Assembly (NCBI GenBank): GCA_022566015.1
Contig: JADFJT010000005.1
Span: forward strand, 1 to 49,181
DNA: 49,181 nt
Source: Pseudomonadota bacterium
Lineage (GTDB): Bacteria > Pseudomonadota > Gammaproteobacteria > GCA-001735895
Direction of reading: 5' to 3'
Shown here piece by piece: positions 17,642 through 27,518 of this stretch; the first letter of the stretch is position 1; the number at the start of each line of letters is the position of its first letter. Position numbers and translations under genes: made by a program. A model generated the notes under the pieces. That model was given only the letters and a program-made list of their open reading frames with translations, did not search any database and was not told where the DNA came from.

Positions 17642-18352
17642 ATGGATATAGCCTCGCTTTTTGGCGTTTTTTCAGGCATTGGACTGATTGTTTCCGCAAT
17701 TATAGTTGGCGGGCAAGTACACAATTTTCTAAATGTCCCCGGAGTGATGATAGTTATGGGAGGCACCATGGCAGCAACTTTGCTGACCTTCCAGTTTAAG
17801 GATGTGGTAACCGCTTTCGGGAGCGCTTATTTTGTATTCAGTTCACCGAAGCAGGATTCACAGGAATTGATAAATACCATGATTAAGCTGGGGACGATCA
17901 GTCGGCGCAAGGGCCTGTTGAGTCTGATGGACGTGAAAACGAACTCGCCGTTTTTGAAGCGAGTATGCACATTGATAGCCGATGCCGCCGATGAAGATAC
18001 TCTGCGTTCGGCGATGCGTACAGAAATCGAGTCGATGCAGATGCGCCATTTTATCGTGCAGGACATATTCAAGAAAATGGCGATTTACGCTCCCTCCTTC
18101 GGAATGCTGGGTACGCTGATAGGCTTGATTCAAATGCTGTCCATGTTGGCAGATCCGGATAGTCTCGGCCCGGCGATGGCGGTCGCGCTGCTGACCACAT
18201 TCTACGGGAGCTTGTTGGCCACTGTTATTTTTCTGCCAATAGCGGGAAAGTTACGCTCTAGAACCATGATAGAGGTGATGCACTTCGAAATTATTTATCA
18301 AGGTGCGGTGAGTATTTTGCAGGACAATAATCCAATGTCGGTATATGAATAA
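17642..18352 (+). CDS. motA: flagellar motor stator protein MotA/PomA
   Basis: MotA with MotB forms the ion-conducting stator that drives flagellar rotation. The 236-residue protein has four membrane segments: two at the N-terminus and a pair after about residue 140 that contains YAPSFGMLGTLIGL and the conserved proline-bearing TM4. The large cytoplasmic loop lies between them. The sequence looks more like the PomA branch (sodium type) than E. coli MotA. In the loop the segment RRKGLLSLMD has methionine where the stator family usually has the charged glutamate that contacts FliG. It is preceded by a sigma-28 promoter and followed by motB after 65 bases. Confidence 0.93.
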   Translation: MDIASLFGVFSGIGLIVSAIIVGGQVHNFLNVPGVMIVMGGTMAATLLTFQFKDVVTAFGSAYFVFSSPKQDSQELINTMIKLGTISRRKGLLSLMDVKTNSPFLKRVCTLIADAADEDTLRSAMRTEIESMQMRHFIVQDIFKKMAIYAPSFGMLGTLIGLIQMLSMLADPDSLGPAMAVALLTTFYGSLLATVIFLPIAGKLRSRTMIEVMHFEIIYQGAVSILQDNNPMSVYE

Positions 18353-18417
18353 TTATCTTCATTTGTGCCTGCTAAAAAACGCAAACCCATGCAAAATATA
18401 AAGGACAGGTCCTAACC

Positions 18418-19164
18418 ATGTCATCGAAATCGGTGCTGGAAATGTTCGATAATGAAGAAAATTCAAACGCATGGGTAGTAACCTTTGCCGATATTATGAC
18501 ACTGATACTGGTGTTTTTCATTCTACTCTATGCGCTGTCAGATTCTAATGAGCAATCATTCTATGAGTTAATTTCGAACCTGGTGGTGTTTGATGGCGAA
18601 GGCAATCAAATTAGCGTGATTGACTATGCCGCAAAACAGGGTAGAAATCCGGAACCGTTAAGGCCTATCGAGGAAATGATCGGGTTAAATCAGGCACAGC
18701 TGGCGGTTGAATTATTAAAACCGGCCATGGTGGTTGAACTGGAGAGTATGATCAATTACACCGACCTGGCAGAGGGCATCGAGCTATCCTATGATAGTGA
18801 CCAGATAAATATCCAGATCGATGGTCGTTTTTTGTTCGAATCGGGGAAGGCCGAATTGAAAGACAGTGCGCTGATAATATTTGCCAATCTCGGGCAGTTA
18901 TTTCGACAGTATGCTGACTATAGGATTGCCATTCGAGGTCATACCGACGACCGAAATATTGAAACCATTCAATTTCCGTCTAACTGGGAGCTATCGGCGG
19001 TACGCGCAACCACAGTATTGAGATACTTTATCAGGCAGGGGATGGATCCCGAAAGAATGAGTGCGACTGGCTATGCTGACATCATTCCACTAGTGGATAA
19101 CGATACCGCAGAAAACAGGGCGCGAAACAGGAGAGTAGAATTTGTTCTGGAAAAAGAAAAGTAA
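18418..19164 (+). CDS. motB: flagellar motor stator protein MotB/PomB
   Basis: MotB anchors the stator to peptidoglycan and carries the ion-binding aspartate. The 248-residue protein has one N-terminal membrane helix with TFADIMTLILVFF, in which D25 is the conserved channel aspartate. An OmpA-type peptidoglycan-binding domain fills the C-terminal half (RGHTDDRNI, NWELSAVRA, ENRARNRRVEF). All features of a functional stator subunit are present. Its last 23 bases overlap the start of the PilZ gene. Confidence 0.94.
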   Translation: MSSKSVLEMFDNEENSNAWVVTFADIMTLILVFFILLYALSDSNEQSFYELISNLVVFDGEGNQISVIDYAAKQGRNPEPLRPIEEMIGLNQAQLAVELLKPAMVVELESMINYTDLAEGIELSYDSDQINIQIDGRFLFESGKAELKDSALIIFANLGQLFRQYADYRIAIRGHTDDRNIETIQFPSNWELSAVRATTVLRYFIRQGMDPERMSATGYADIIPLVDNDTAENRARNRRVEFVLEKEK

Positions 19165-19522
19165 ATCTAATATACAACTGGAACAGGAGTATAGCGACCA
19201 TCGAGACGCTTTTAGAATTGCGCCAGACGCTGCCAAACCTGTAATAGTTACGATTAAGGGCGACTCTTTCAACGCGTTGAATATTAGTGGAACGGGAATT
19301 TGTTTTCGGTCGCACAGGTTTCCTGAAGGAACTATTATCGGCGCGACCTTGCGCCTTCCGAGCGAAGACCGTATATTTCCGATTACGATCGAAGTGGTGT
19401 CAAAACAGGGCGATATGTGCCGTTGTAGTTTCCGTTAAATTCACCAGGAATCTGAAAATTTGCTGCATGCTTATATTCTCGAGCTACAAAAAGCAAAAAT
19501 TCGTAAAAATCATTCGCAGTAA
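19142..19522 (+). pseudogene. PilZ domain protein interrupted by an in-frame UAA
   Basis: A PilZ c-di-GMP receptor-like protein starting at a TTG inside the end of motB. The RxxxR switch (RDAFR) and a NISGTG version of the D/NxSxxG motif are visible. Reading stops at TAA 19436-19438 after 98 residues, but the same frame then continues IHQESENLLHAYILELQKAK to a TAA at 19520-19522. That is the helical tail expected at the end of a PilZ domain. So one point change, not a frameshift, appears to truncate the protein. The remaining 98 residues hold the binding motifs but lose the tail. Position after motAB suggests a flagellar brake role, as inferred for YcgR-like proteins. Confidence 0.72.
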
Positions 19523-19712
19523 TGCGATTAGATTGAAAAGTAAGGATGGGGCGACTGATTAATCGAAACTTGTAGTTAATTCAGTAATTTATTCACCTTT
19601 TCCCATGATATAGATTGATTTTTTAACTAAAATCGCCGAACATTGCCGTTTAAGGCGAAAAAATAATTTTATCGTCTATACTCCTTTATTTATTCGTTTT
19701 TAGGACGCAAAC

Positions 19713-20624
19713 TTGATTAAGCAGCGCACTCTGAAGAATGTGATTCGCGCCATGGGCGTTGGATTGCATACAGGGAAAAAAGTATATTTAACATTACGCC
19801 CCGCACCCATTGATTCGGGTATCAGATTTAGAAGAATTGATCTCGAAAAGCCTGTCGAAATCCTGGCACGACCCGAAAAAGTAGGTGACACTAATTTATC
19901 GACTACTCTGGTGGAAGATGGCGTGCGAATTTCGACGGTCGAGCACCTGTTGTCAGCGATCGCTGGTCTCGGTATTGATAACGCTTTCATTGACGTCAGC
20001 GCCGAAGAAGTACCAATTATGGACGGCAGCGCCGGGCCTTTTGTATTTCTGATTCAATCAGCCGGCATCGTCGAGCAAAATGCGGCCAAGAAATTTATTC
20101 GAATCAAAAAAACTGTACGAGTCGAAGATGGAGACAAATGGGTCGAATTCAAACCGTTTAATGGATTCAAGGTTAGTTTCCAGATTGATTTTGATCATCC
20201 GTTGTTTACCGCCAAAACACAGACTTGTGAAATAAACTTTTCGACAACTTCATTCGTTAAAGAAGTTAGCCGAGCACGCACATTTGGTTTCCAAAAAGAT
20301 ATCGAAAATTTACGCGCGAACAATCTGGCGCTGGGTGGTAGTCAGGATAATGCGATAGTTCTGGATGATTACCGTGTATTAAACGAGGATGGCTTACGTT
20401 ACGAAAATGAATTTGTGAAGCACAAAATTCTCGATTCAATAGGCGATCTTTATCTGTTAGGTCACAGTCTGATCGGTGCCTTCTCGGGCTACAAATCAGG
20501 TCATGCACTGAATAATCGATTACTTCGAACTTTGTTGGCAGATAGTGAAGCCTGGGAAGAAGTAATTTTTGAAGATGCGACAAAAGCCCCCATTTCCTAC
20601 GCACAGCCCGTAGAGGCTGTATAA
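19713..20624 (+). CDS. lpxC: UDP-3-O-acyl-N-acetylglucosamine deacetylase LpxC
   Basis: LpxC catalyses the committed step of lipid A synthesis, a zinc-dependent deacetylation. The protein is 303 residues, matching the 305 of E. coli. It starts at a TTG with AGGA upstream. Zinc ligands H78 (in VEHLLSA), H237 and D241 are present, as is the catalytic H264 (in KSGHALNN), each one residue offset from the E. coli numbering. In many gammaproteobacteria lpxC ends the mra/fts cell-division cluster; here the fts genes are not in the window and the preceding genes are motility genes. It is followed by an M23 peptidase and secA, the usual order. Confidence 0.97.
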   Translation: MIKQRTLKNVIRAMGVGLHTGKKVYLTLRPAPIDSGIRFRRIDLEKPVEILARPEKVGDTNLSTTLVEDGVRISTVEHLLSAIAGLGIDNAFIDVSAEEVPIMDGSAGPFVFLIQSAGIVEQNAAKKFIRIKKTVRVEDGDKWVEFKPFNGFKVSFQIDFDHPLFTAKTQTCEINFSTTSFVKEVSRARTFGFQKDIENLRANNLALGGSQDNAIVLDDYRVLNEDGLRYENEFVKHKILDSIGDLYLLGHSLIGAFSGYKSGHALNNRLLRTLLADSEAWEEVIFEDATKAPISYAQPVEAV

Positions 20625-20633
20625 GTACCTGAT

Positions 20634-21548
20634 GTGAACATACTTTTTCTATCATCCAGGAAAGGCAAAATCGGATACCTGAATCTGGGTAGAATTTTAC
20701 ATTTGTCGTTGATGATAGGAGTCATTGGTGGATTGGTGGGGGGCGCTGCCTATTGGGGTTATCGACTCAACCCGTATCAGGATAATCAGGCGCTGGTGAC
20801 ACGGTGGCAACAGCAAATTCATCAACAGAAAGTTCAGCTTCAATACCTCAGGCAGGAAGCTGAAGCCGACGTTGACGCGCTTTCCTCCCGACTAGGTCTG
20901 TTACAGGCACACGTGATGCGATTAGACGCGCTCGGGCAAAAATTAATCCTGATGGCGAATATCGACAAGGCTGAATTTGATTTTGGCAGTATCCCGGCAC
21001 TGGGAGGGCCCGAATCTGCATCTCAGAAAGCATCGAATGTTTCCGAGCTTTCAAACGCTATCGAGCAACTGGGACTTCTACTTGATAATCGCGAAAATCA
21101 ACTGATTTTTCTTGAAGGCCTGGTGATGAATAAAAACCTGCAAAAAGAAGTACAGCCCAGCGGACGTCCCATATTGAAAGGCTGGTTATCTTCTTACTAC
21201 GGCATGCGTACTCATCCCATATCGGGCAAAAGAGAAATGCATAAAGGAATCGATTTTGCCGGGGAAATGGGAGGCAGTGTCATTGCGGTCGCGAAGGGCG
21301 TTGTGACCTATGCCGGAAAACGGTGGGGATTTGGTAACGTCGTCGATATCGCACATGGTAATGGCTACACTACACGTTATGCGCATAATTCAAAAATTCT
21401 CGTTTCTGTCGGCGACACGGTAGAAAAAGGATTTCAAATAGCAGAAATCGGATCAACTGGCCGCTCGACAGGTCCCCATGTTCATTTCGAAGTGCTGAAA
21501 AATGGTCGTCCGATCAATCCGGTAAAATTTATTCAATCATCGAATTGA
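20634..21548 (+). CDS. M23 family (LytM) peptidoglycan endopeptidase, membrane anchored
   Basis: A 304-residue inner-membrane protein with one membrane helix (about 22-43), a coiled-coil region (about 55-170) and a C-terminal LytM domain. The zinc site is complete: H203 and D207 in MHKGIDF, and H282-V-H284. So it is likely an active endopeptidase, unlike the degenerate EnvC and NlpD activators. It starts at a GTG ten bases after lpxC and precedes secA. A peptidase of this type between lpxC and secA is common in gammaproteobacteria; the substrate is presumably crosslinked peptide in the periplasm. Confidence 0.92.
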   Translation: MNILFLSSRKGKIGYLNLGRILHLSLMIGVIGGLVGGAAYWGYRLNPYQDNQALVTRWQQQIHQQKVQLQYLRQEAEADVDALSSRLGLLQAHVMRLDALGQKLILMANIDKAEFDFGSIPALGGPESASQKASNVSELSNAIEQLGLLLDNRENQLIFLEGLVMNKNLQKEVQPSGRPILKGWLSSYYGMRTHPISGKREMHKGIDFAGEMGGSVIAVAKGVVTYAGKRWGFGNVVDIAHGNGYTTRYAHNSKILVSVGDTVEKGFQIAEIGSTGRSTGPHVHFEVLKNGRPINPVKFIQSSN

Positions 21549-21636
21549 TACAGGCCTCGACATCTCCGTCATCAGGCTTGCTATTTTTCAAGCAGTCTCC
21601 AACTAGAGCTCTATATTCCGCGTACTGGTACGTTTG

Positions 21637-24333
21637 ATGTTTGCTAAATTATCCAGAAAAATATTCGGTAGTCGCAATGACCGAATAATCAAATTTCTCA
21701 GTCAACGTATCACCAAAATTAATCAGCTCGAAGCAGATATGCAAGCACTCAGTGACGAGCAGTTTAGCCAGAAAACTGACCAGTTCCGGCAAAGATTTGT
21801 AGCAGGGGAAACACTGGATCAGTTGCTCGATGAAGCATTTGCCGTTTGCCGGGAGGCTTCAGTTCGTACTTTAGGTATGCGCCATTATGACGTGCAGCTC
21901 ATTGGTGCCATGATTCTGCATAACAATCAGATCACCGAAATGCGAACCGGCGAAGGCAAGACCCTGGTAGCAACATTATCCGCCTACCTGAATGCGCTGA
22001 GTGACAAAGGGGTTCACATTGTTACCGTAAACGACTATCTGGCAGAACGCGATGCGGCCTGGATGGGGCAGATTTACCAATTTCTCGGACTGAGTGTCGG
22101 CGTAGTAATCAGTACCATGGACTATGATGCCAAGCGCGATGCTTATAACTCCGATATTACCTATGGGACCAACAATCAGTTTGGCTTCGATTACATGCAC
22201 GATAATTTGACCTTCACCCTGGACGACAGGGTGCAGCGAGAACTCAATTTTGCTATTGTCGACGAGGTCGATTCGATATTAATCGATGAAGCACGTACAC
22301 CATTAATCATTTCTGGCCAGGCCAGTGATAGCTCAGACCTGTACGCTAAAATTAACCGTATTATTCCTAAACTGACCAAAGTAGAAATAGAAGATGGTCC
22401 CGGTGATTACACGGTAGATGAAAAGTCAAAGCAGGCTTTTTTGACCGAAAAGGGACACGACAGCGCCGAAAATTTAATGGTTGAGGCGGGTCTTTTAACC
22501 GAGGGTGAGAGTCTGTATGAAGCGGTAAATATTGGGCTAGTACATCACCTAAGTGCCGCCTTACGGGCGCATGCGATATTTAATCGAGATGTCGATTATA
22601 TCGTTCAAGATGGAAAGATAGTCATTGTCGACGAATTTACCGGGCGCACCATGACGGGCAGGCGATGGTCGGAAGGCTTGCATCAAGCCATAGAGGCCAA
22701 GGAAAATGTCAGTATTCAGCATGAAAATCAGACCATTGCTTCGATTACATTCCAGAATTATTTTCGCCTCTACAACAAGCTGTCGGGCATGACCGGTACA
22801 GCGGATACTGAAGCCTTTGAATTCCAGCAAATTTACGGGCTCGAAGTGGTTGTGGTACCGACTAACCAGACCATGATTCGTGAAGACCTGGGGGATTTAA
22901 TCTATCTAACGGTACCCGAAAAATACAACGCGATTATTGACGATATCAAGGATTGTGTCAGTCGAGACCAACCGGTGCTGGTAGGCACCACCTCGGTTGA
23001 AGCCTCTGAAGTGCTCTCAGGCTTACTGGATAAAGAAAAGCTTAAGCACCAGATATTAAATGCCAAGCAGCACGAACGCGAAGCGAAAATCATAGCCGAT
23101 GCAGGGATGCCTGGGACAGTCACGATAGCAACCAATATGGCGGGTCGAGGCACTGATATCGTGTTGGGTGGCAATCTGGAGGTCTACCTGAAAGAAATTA
23201 CTGAAGACCAGACCGATAAACGCGAACAGTTGAAGCTGGAGTGGCAGGATCGCCATAACGCCGTGATAGAGGCGGGTGGACTGCACATCATTGGTACCGA
23301 GAGGCATGAGTCACGGCGTATAGATAACCAGCTGCGTGGACGTTCAGGGCGCCAGGGCGACCCGGGATCCTCACGATTTTATTTATCCATGCAGGATAAC
23401 CTGATGCGAATTTTTGCGTCGGAAAAAGTTTCCGGACTGATGCAAAAGCTTGGTATGGAAGAAGGCGAGGCGATTGAGCACCCATGGGTGAGTAAGGCTA
23501 TTGAAAATGCGCAACGAAAGGTTGAAGCCCATAACTTCGATATCCGCAAGCAACTGTTGCAATACGACGACGTAGCGAATGACCAGCGTAAGGTTATATA
23601 CCAGCAGCGTGACGATTTGTTACATGCTGATAATATAGGCGAAGCAATAAAAAATATGCGACTCGACGTGTTGGAATCTGTATTCAGAACCCATATCCCG
23701 GTAAATTCCATCGATGAACAATGGCATATCGAAGCGCTCGAACAATCGTTGTTGAATGAATTTGGGGTCGAGTTGCCAGTACAGCAATGGCTCGAAGAGC
23801 AGGAAACGGTTGATGATGAAGCGATCCTCAGTCGAATCGTCGAGCATTTCGAAAAAGAGTACCAAACGAAAGTCGGCCTGGTCGGTGAAGATCTTTTTGT
23901 GCGCTATGAAAAAGAATTGATGTTGCTGGTGCTCGATCGACATTGGAAAGACCATATCGCGGCGATGGATTATTTGCGACAGGGGATTGGATTGCGCGGA
24001 TACGCCCAGAAAAATCCAGTTCAGGAATACAAGCGTGAATCGTTTGAAATGTTTACCGATATGCTGGAAGGTATTAAATACGAGGCGATTCAGGCGCTGA
24101 CACGGGTTCAGATTAGAAGCGAAGCCGAGGTTGAAGCGATCGAGCAAAGTCATAGCAATGACGAAAATATTAAAATGGAACATGCGAGTGCGCATAGCGC
24201 GTTGAGTAATCGCGAGAAGGAAGAAAGTGTCAATCAGCCATACGTCAGAAAGGAAAAAAAGCTAGGACGCAATGACCCTTGCTGGTGCGGATCGGGGAAG
24301 AAATTCAAACAATGTCATGGAAAACTGAATTAG
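21637..24333 (+). CDS. secA: preprotein translocase ATPase SecA
   Basis: SecA drives export through SecYEG. The start at the ATG 21637 gives 898 residues (E. coli 901); a TTG one codon earlier is also open. Motor motifs are clear: Walker A MRTGEGKT, Walker B VDEVDS, the [14 protein letters not shown] region, and the NMAGRGTD and [11 protein letters not shown] motifs of NBD2. The C-terminal zinc-binding tail [13 protein letters not shown], which contacts SecB and phospholipids, is intact. argJ follows after 7 bases. There is no sign of a SecM-like regulator upstream; the M23 gene takes that place. Confidence 0.98.
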   Translation: MFAKLSRKIFGSRNDRIIKFLSQRITKINQLEADMQALSDEQFSQKTDQFRQRFVAGETLDQLLDEAFAVCREASVRTLGMRHYDVQLIGAMILHNNQITEMRTGEGKTLVATLSAYLNALSDKGVHIVTVNDYLAERDAAWMGQIYQFLGLSVGVVISTMDYDAKRDAYNSDITYGTNNQFGFDYMHDNLTFTLDDRVQRELNFAIVDEVDSILIDEARTPLIISGQASDSSDLYAKINRIIPKLTKVEIEDGPGDYTVDEKSKQAFLTEKGHDSAENLMVEAGLLTEGESLYEAVNIGLVHHLSAALRAHAIFNRDVDYIVQDGKIVIVDEFTGRTMTGRRWSEGLHQAIEAKENVSIQHENQTIASITFQNYFRLYNKLSGMTGTADTEAFEFQQIYGLEVVVVPTNQTMIREDLGDLIYLTVPEKYNAIIDDIKDCVSRDQPVLVGTTSVEASEVLSGLLDKEKLKHQILNAKQHEREAKIIADAGMPGTVTIATNMAGRGTDIVLGGNLEVYLKEITEDQTDKREQLKLEWQDRHNAVIEAGGLHIIGTERHESRRIDNQLRGRSGRQGDPGSSRFYLSMQDNLMRIFASEKVSGLMQKLGMEEGEAIEHPWVSKAIENAQRKVEAHNFDIRKQLLQYDDVANDQRKVIYQQRDDLLHADNIGEAIKNMRLDVLESVFRTHIPVNSIDEQWHIEALEQSLLNEFGVELPVQQWLEEQETVDDEAILSRIVEHFEKEYQTKVGLVGEDLFVRYEKELMLLVLDRHWKDHIAAMDYLRQGIGLRGYAQKNPVQEYKRESFEMFTDMLEGIKYEAIQALTRVQIRSEAEVEAIEQSHSNDENIKMEHASAHSALSNREKEESVNQPYVRKEKKLGRNDPCWCGSGKKFKQCHGKLN

Positions 24334-24340
24334 CACAGGC

Positions 24341-25552
24341 ATGGCAGTCGGATTAGAAAAACCTGGACCACTAAAAGCAATAAGTGGAATCCGTTTAAGT
24401 GCAGTCCATAGCGGTATCAAGTCAGACGCGGATAAAAAAGATCTGGTTCTGATTGAATTATCCAGCTCATCCAGCCTTGCCGCTGTGTTTACCAGCAACA
24501 AATTTTGCGCAGCACCCGTGGTCGTCGCGAAGGAGCATTTGGCCATCCAGGACCGGGTGCGATATCTGCTCATCAATTCGGGTAATGCCAACGCCGGAAC
24601 CGGCGAAGCTGGCTATCGGGATGCATTGCAATGCTGTGATGAAATTGCCCAGCGTAGTGCTATACAACGAGTTTCGGTACTGCCTTTCTCGACTGGCGTG
24701 ATCGCAGCGAGGCTCCCGGTGTCAAATATTTTCCAGAGTCTTCCATTATTATTCGAGCAGTTGGACAAAGACCGCTGGCTGGAGGCTGCACAGGGCATCA
24801 TGACAACCGACACCTTGCCCAAGGCAATTAGCGAACAGGTTGATATAGCGGGGAAAACGGTCACTATCACCGGTATTGCCAAAGGGTCAGGGATGATTAA
24901 GCCCGATATGGCGACCTTGCTGGCCTTTGTCGGCACCGATGCTGTCCTGGACCGAATAGTATTACAGGATATGAATAAACAGGCTGTCGACTGTTCCTTT
25001 AATTCTATTACGGTCGATGGCGATACATCGACCAATGACGCCTGCGTCTTAATCGCTACCGGCGAGTCAGGCGTGGTAATAGATAAGGATAACCAGGGGT
25101 TTGTCAGTGCGCTGAAGCGTGTCTATCAATATTTGGCACAGTCGATTATTCGCGATGCGGAAGGTGCGACAAAATTTGTCGAAATCGAGGTTCAGGGGGC
25201 GAATTCCCTGGCTGAGGCACGTGAAGTGGGATATACCATCGCGCATTCTCCATTGGTAAAAACAGCGCTTTTTGCATCCGATCCCAACTGGGGTCGTATC
25301 CTGGCGGCGATAGGTCGGGCCAAAATCGAAAATCTTGATATCAGTCGGGTTGATTTGTTCCTGGGTCCAACCTGCCTTCTGAGAAGCGGTGTTCCAGATA
25401 AAGCCTATCGTGAAGAATTGGGGCAGATTGAAATGGATAAAGAGGATATTAAAATTACCGTGAACCTGGGGCAAGGCGATCGATCTGCTACCATTTGGAC
25501 CTCCGACCTTTCCTACGACTATGTAAAAATAAACGCCGAGTATCGTAGTTAA
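24341..25552 (+). CDS. argJ: bifunctional glutamate N-acetyltransferase/ornithine acetyltransferase ArgJ
   Basis: ArgJ recycles the acetyl group in cyclic arginine synthesis, from N-acetylornithine to glutamate. The precursor has 403 residues. It self-cleaves before T192 in KPDMATLL, giving alpha and beta chains. NSGNANAGTG (79-88) and STGVI are conserved active-site loops. The gene follows secA by 7 bases, a frequent gammaproteobacterial order. The 3' end is directly followed by a MITE with CTAG ends. Confidence 0.96.
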   Translation: MAVGLEKPGPLKAISGIRLSAVHSGIKSDADKKDLVLIELSSSSSLAAVFTSNKFCAAPVVVAKEHLAIQDRVRYLLINSGNANAGTGEAGYRDALQCCDEIAQRSAIQRVSVLPFSTGVIAARLPVSNIFQSLPLLFEQLDKDRWLEAAQGIMTTDTLPKAISEQVDIAGKTVTITGIAKGSGMIKPDMATLLAFVGTDAVLDRIVLQDMNKQAVDCSFNSITVDGDTSTNDACVLIATGESGVVIDKDNQGFVSALKRVYQYLAQSIIRDAEGATKFVEIEVQGANSLAEAREVGYTIAHSPLVKTALFASDPNWGRILAAIGRAKIENLDISRVDLFLGPTCLLRSGVPDKAYREELGQIEMDKEDIKITVNLGQGDRSATIWTSDLSYDYVKINAEYRS

Positions 25553-25556
25553 CGAG

Positions 25557-25748
25557 CTAGCCCGGACAATTCATGAATTACCGCGATGATTGCGCAGGAT
25601 TTTGTTCCCTCAGGATATTTTCCGAAGAAGTGTCGCTTCAGAGCGCCTACTTTTGGCGGACCAATGGATCCGGCCGACTGAGGAAAATCTCCGGAGGGAA
25701 CAAAGGACTAGCAAGGGCGTGAGTATATTTATGAAATGTCCGGGCTAG
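25557..25748. mobile_element. MITE with CTAG-flanked terminal repeats, inserted at the kbl locus
   Basis: Terminal inverted repeats CTAGCCCGGACAATTCATGAA (left) and CTAGCCCGGACATTTCATAAA (right, reverse strand) agree at 19 of 21 positions. CTAG at 25557-25560 and 25745-25748 fits a 4 bp target duplication of the IS5-like kind. A second inverted pair inside (TTTGTTCCCTC near 25600 with GAGGGAACAAA near 25705) makes most of the element fold on itself. It carries no coding capacity. The right edge abuts a kbl remnant, so the insertion or a later deletion removed the rest of that gene. Confidence 0.75.
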
Positions 25749-25826
25749 ATTATCGAATCGGCGAAAAAGGCTTTTGAGGAGGTGGGTGAAGATTTAGGAA
25801 TTATTAAACTCACCGAAAAGCCATGA
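25749..25826 (+). pseudogene. kbl: 3' remnant of kbl (2-amino-3-ketobutyrate CoA ligase)
   Basis: Twenty-five codons read IIESAKKAFEEVGEDLGIIK and on to a TGA at 25824-25826, resembling the C-terminus of Kbl (AFTRIGKQLGVIA in E. coli). The TGA overlaps the ATG of tdh, as expected of the kbl-tdh operon. Everything upstream has been replaced by the MITE at 25557-25748. Identity rests on a short match plus gene order. Confidence 0.65.
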
Positions 25827-26844
25827 AATCGCTGGTCAAAAAAAGCGGAAACCGGTATCTGGATGGAAGATATCACAGAGCCCGAATGTGGTTTCGAGGA
25901 TGTAAAAATAAAAATCCACAAGACCGCAATCTGTGGCACTGATATCCATATTTATAACTGGGATCACTGGGCCCAACAGACTATCGTCGTTCCCATGGTC
26001 ATAGGGCACGAATACGCCGGAGAAATCGTCGAACTAGGCAGCCATGTACACGGCCTTGAGATTGGTCAACGAGTGTCGGGGAAGGCCATATTGTTTGTGG
26101 TATTTGCCGGAACTGCCGTGCAGGCAAGCTACATCTATGTCGTAATACAATGGGTGTCGGGATTAATTGTCCGGGCGCATTTGCCGAGTACCTGGTAATC
26201 CCGGCTCGTAATGTTTATCCGTTACCCGACGATATCTCGGACGATTTCGCTCCTATTCTCGACCCGCTTGGCAACGCTACTCATACGGCCCTGTCATTCG
26301 ACCTGGTCGGAGAAGATATCCTGATTACTGGCGCAGGCCCGACAGGCATCATGGCGGCAGCGGTTGCACGACGTTCGGGTGGCGTCACGTGGTCATTACC
26401 GATGTGAACGAATATCGTCTTGCCTTTGCCGGTAAGCTCGGCGCCACCCGTGCCGTCAACATCGCAAACAAATCGATCGATCAAGTGATGTCTGAAATTG
26501 GCATGCAAGAAGGGTTTGAGGTGGGACTGGAGATGTCGGGCAATGCCCAGGCATTTAACGATATGCTCCAAAACATGGTTCATGGTGGCCGCATCGCGTT
26601 ACTCGGTATCCCACCTAAAGACACGGCAATAGACTGGAACCAGGTTATATTTAAAGGCCTCAACATCAAGGGCATCTATGGTCGTGAAATGTTTGAAACC
26701 TGGTATAAAATGACCGCGCTACTACAAAGTGGCTTGAAACTGGAACCTGTAATCACTCACCGCTACGATATCGACGACTTCCAGACTGGATTTGATGTAA
26801 TGCGTTCTGGACAATCAGGAAAGGTAATTTTGAACTGGTGTTGA
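25823..26844 (+). pseudogene. tdh: L-threonine 3-dehydrogenase, frameshifted three times
   Basis: Tdh oxidises threonine to 2-amino-3-ketobutyrate for Kbl. Similarity to E. coli Tdh runs from MKSLVKK to GKVILNWC, but the frame changes three times: in an A7 run at 25838-25844 (one A too many), at GGGG 26078-26081 (one G short), and near 26375-26390. Catalytic zinc motifs such as [15 protein letters not shown] and [13 protein letters not shown] survive as text. With kbl gone, the pathway is lost here. Two of the three lesions lie at short homopolymers, so some could be sequencing errors, but three in one gene plus a truncated partner argues for decay. Confidence 0.85.
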
Positions 26845-27084
26845 GACATATTTGGGCTGCATGCTAATATAAAACAACTTAATACCGGCATCGATATTAA
26901 TTGCTATCCAGCAGTCTTTACAAAAGCTATATTTCGACTACGCTTAAGCGCACTTGCGTGGTGTGCTCTTCCATTTCAAGCATTAGCCCAGTTATCTAAA
27001 TTTTAGATTTTGGTTCATTGGTGTCCCGTTAACTTTTTTATAAAACTAGTAAGTTATTGTTATATTTAAGATTAAATATTTTAA

Positions 27085-27296
27085 ATGGCTCTGCACAAAA
27101 ATACTGTTGTTTTGAATGTTTATAACTCCATCGTCATTCCGGCATGTTTTTAGCCGGAATCTAAGGTAATTGGACGCATTATTACTAATTTTGGCTCCGT
27201 TTTCGATAGATTCCGGCTCGTGGGCCGGAATGACAGGATGGTTATATAGCGAAATTTCGAATTATTTTTAATCACAGTAATTTCATGCAGAGCCAT
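27085..27296. repeat. inner 212 bp element with ATGGCTCTGCA ends
   Basis: The terminal inverted repeats ATGGCTCTGCA (27085-27095) and TGCAGAGCCAT (27286-27296) are perfect over 11 bases and extend imperfectly further in (both then approach ...ATACTGT/TTACTGT). It lies within the larger repeat island. Inside, two CGTCATTCCGGC hairpins face each other. No gene. Confidence 0.6.
27132..27234. repeat. pair of inverted CGTCATTCCGGC hairpins
   Basis: Unit one: CGTCATTCCGGC 27132-27143, with GCCGGAATCTA 27153-27163. Unit two, in the opposite sense: TAGATTCCGGC 27207-27217, with GCCGGAATGAC 27224-27234. Each unit is a hairpin and the two together form a larger palindrome. CGTCATTCCGGC-type repeats are widespread in proteobacterial intergenic DNA. 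Confidence 0.65.
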
Positions 27297-27340
27297 TATA
27301 TTTTATGATTATTTTAGACATGAATCATCGGAAGAGTATT

Positions 27341-27452
27341 CGTCATTCCGATACGTCGGACCGCCGCACACGACTGCATGGATGCAGGAGGTAGAGCACC
27401 AACAGTAGGCGCTTTAGGCGACGCAGGAGCAGTTGCCGAGGCGGGAATGACG
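27341..27452. repeat. palindromic unit with shared GTAGAGCACC module
   Basis: CGTCATTCCG at 27341-27350 and CGGGAATGACG at 27442-27452 bound about 112 bases. These contain a CTGCAT/ATGCAG hairpin (27374-27387) and the module at 27393-27420. That module is nearly identical to 9751-9779 in the dnaX-ybaB MITE, one substitution and one indel apart. Confidence 0.6.
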
Positions 27453-27485
27453 TGCAACTCATTGATACAACTGAGTATTAAGACA

Positions 27486-27518
27486 CTAGATTCCGGCTAG
27501 AAACATGCCGGAATGACG
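27486..27518. repeat. CGTCATTCCGGC-type hairpin, third copy
   Basis: CTAGATTCCGGC 27486-27497 pairs with GCCGGAATGACG 27507-27518. Same family and orientation as the second hairpin at 27207-27234. Confidence 0.65.
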
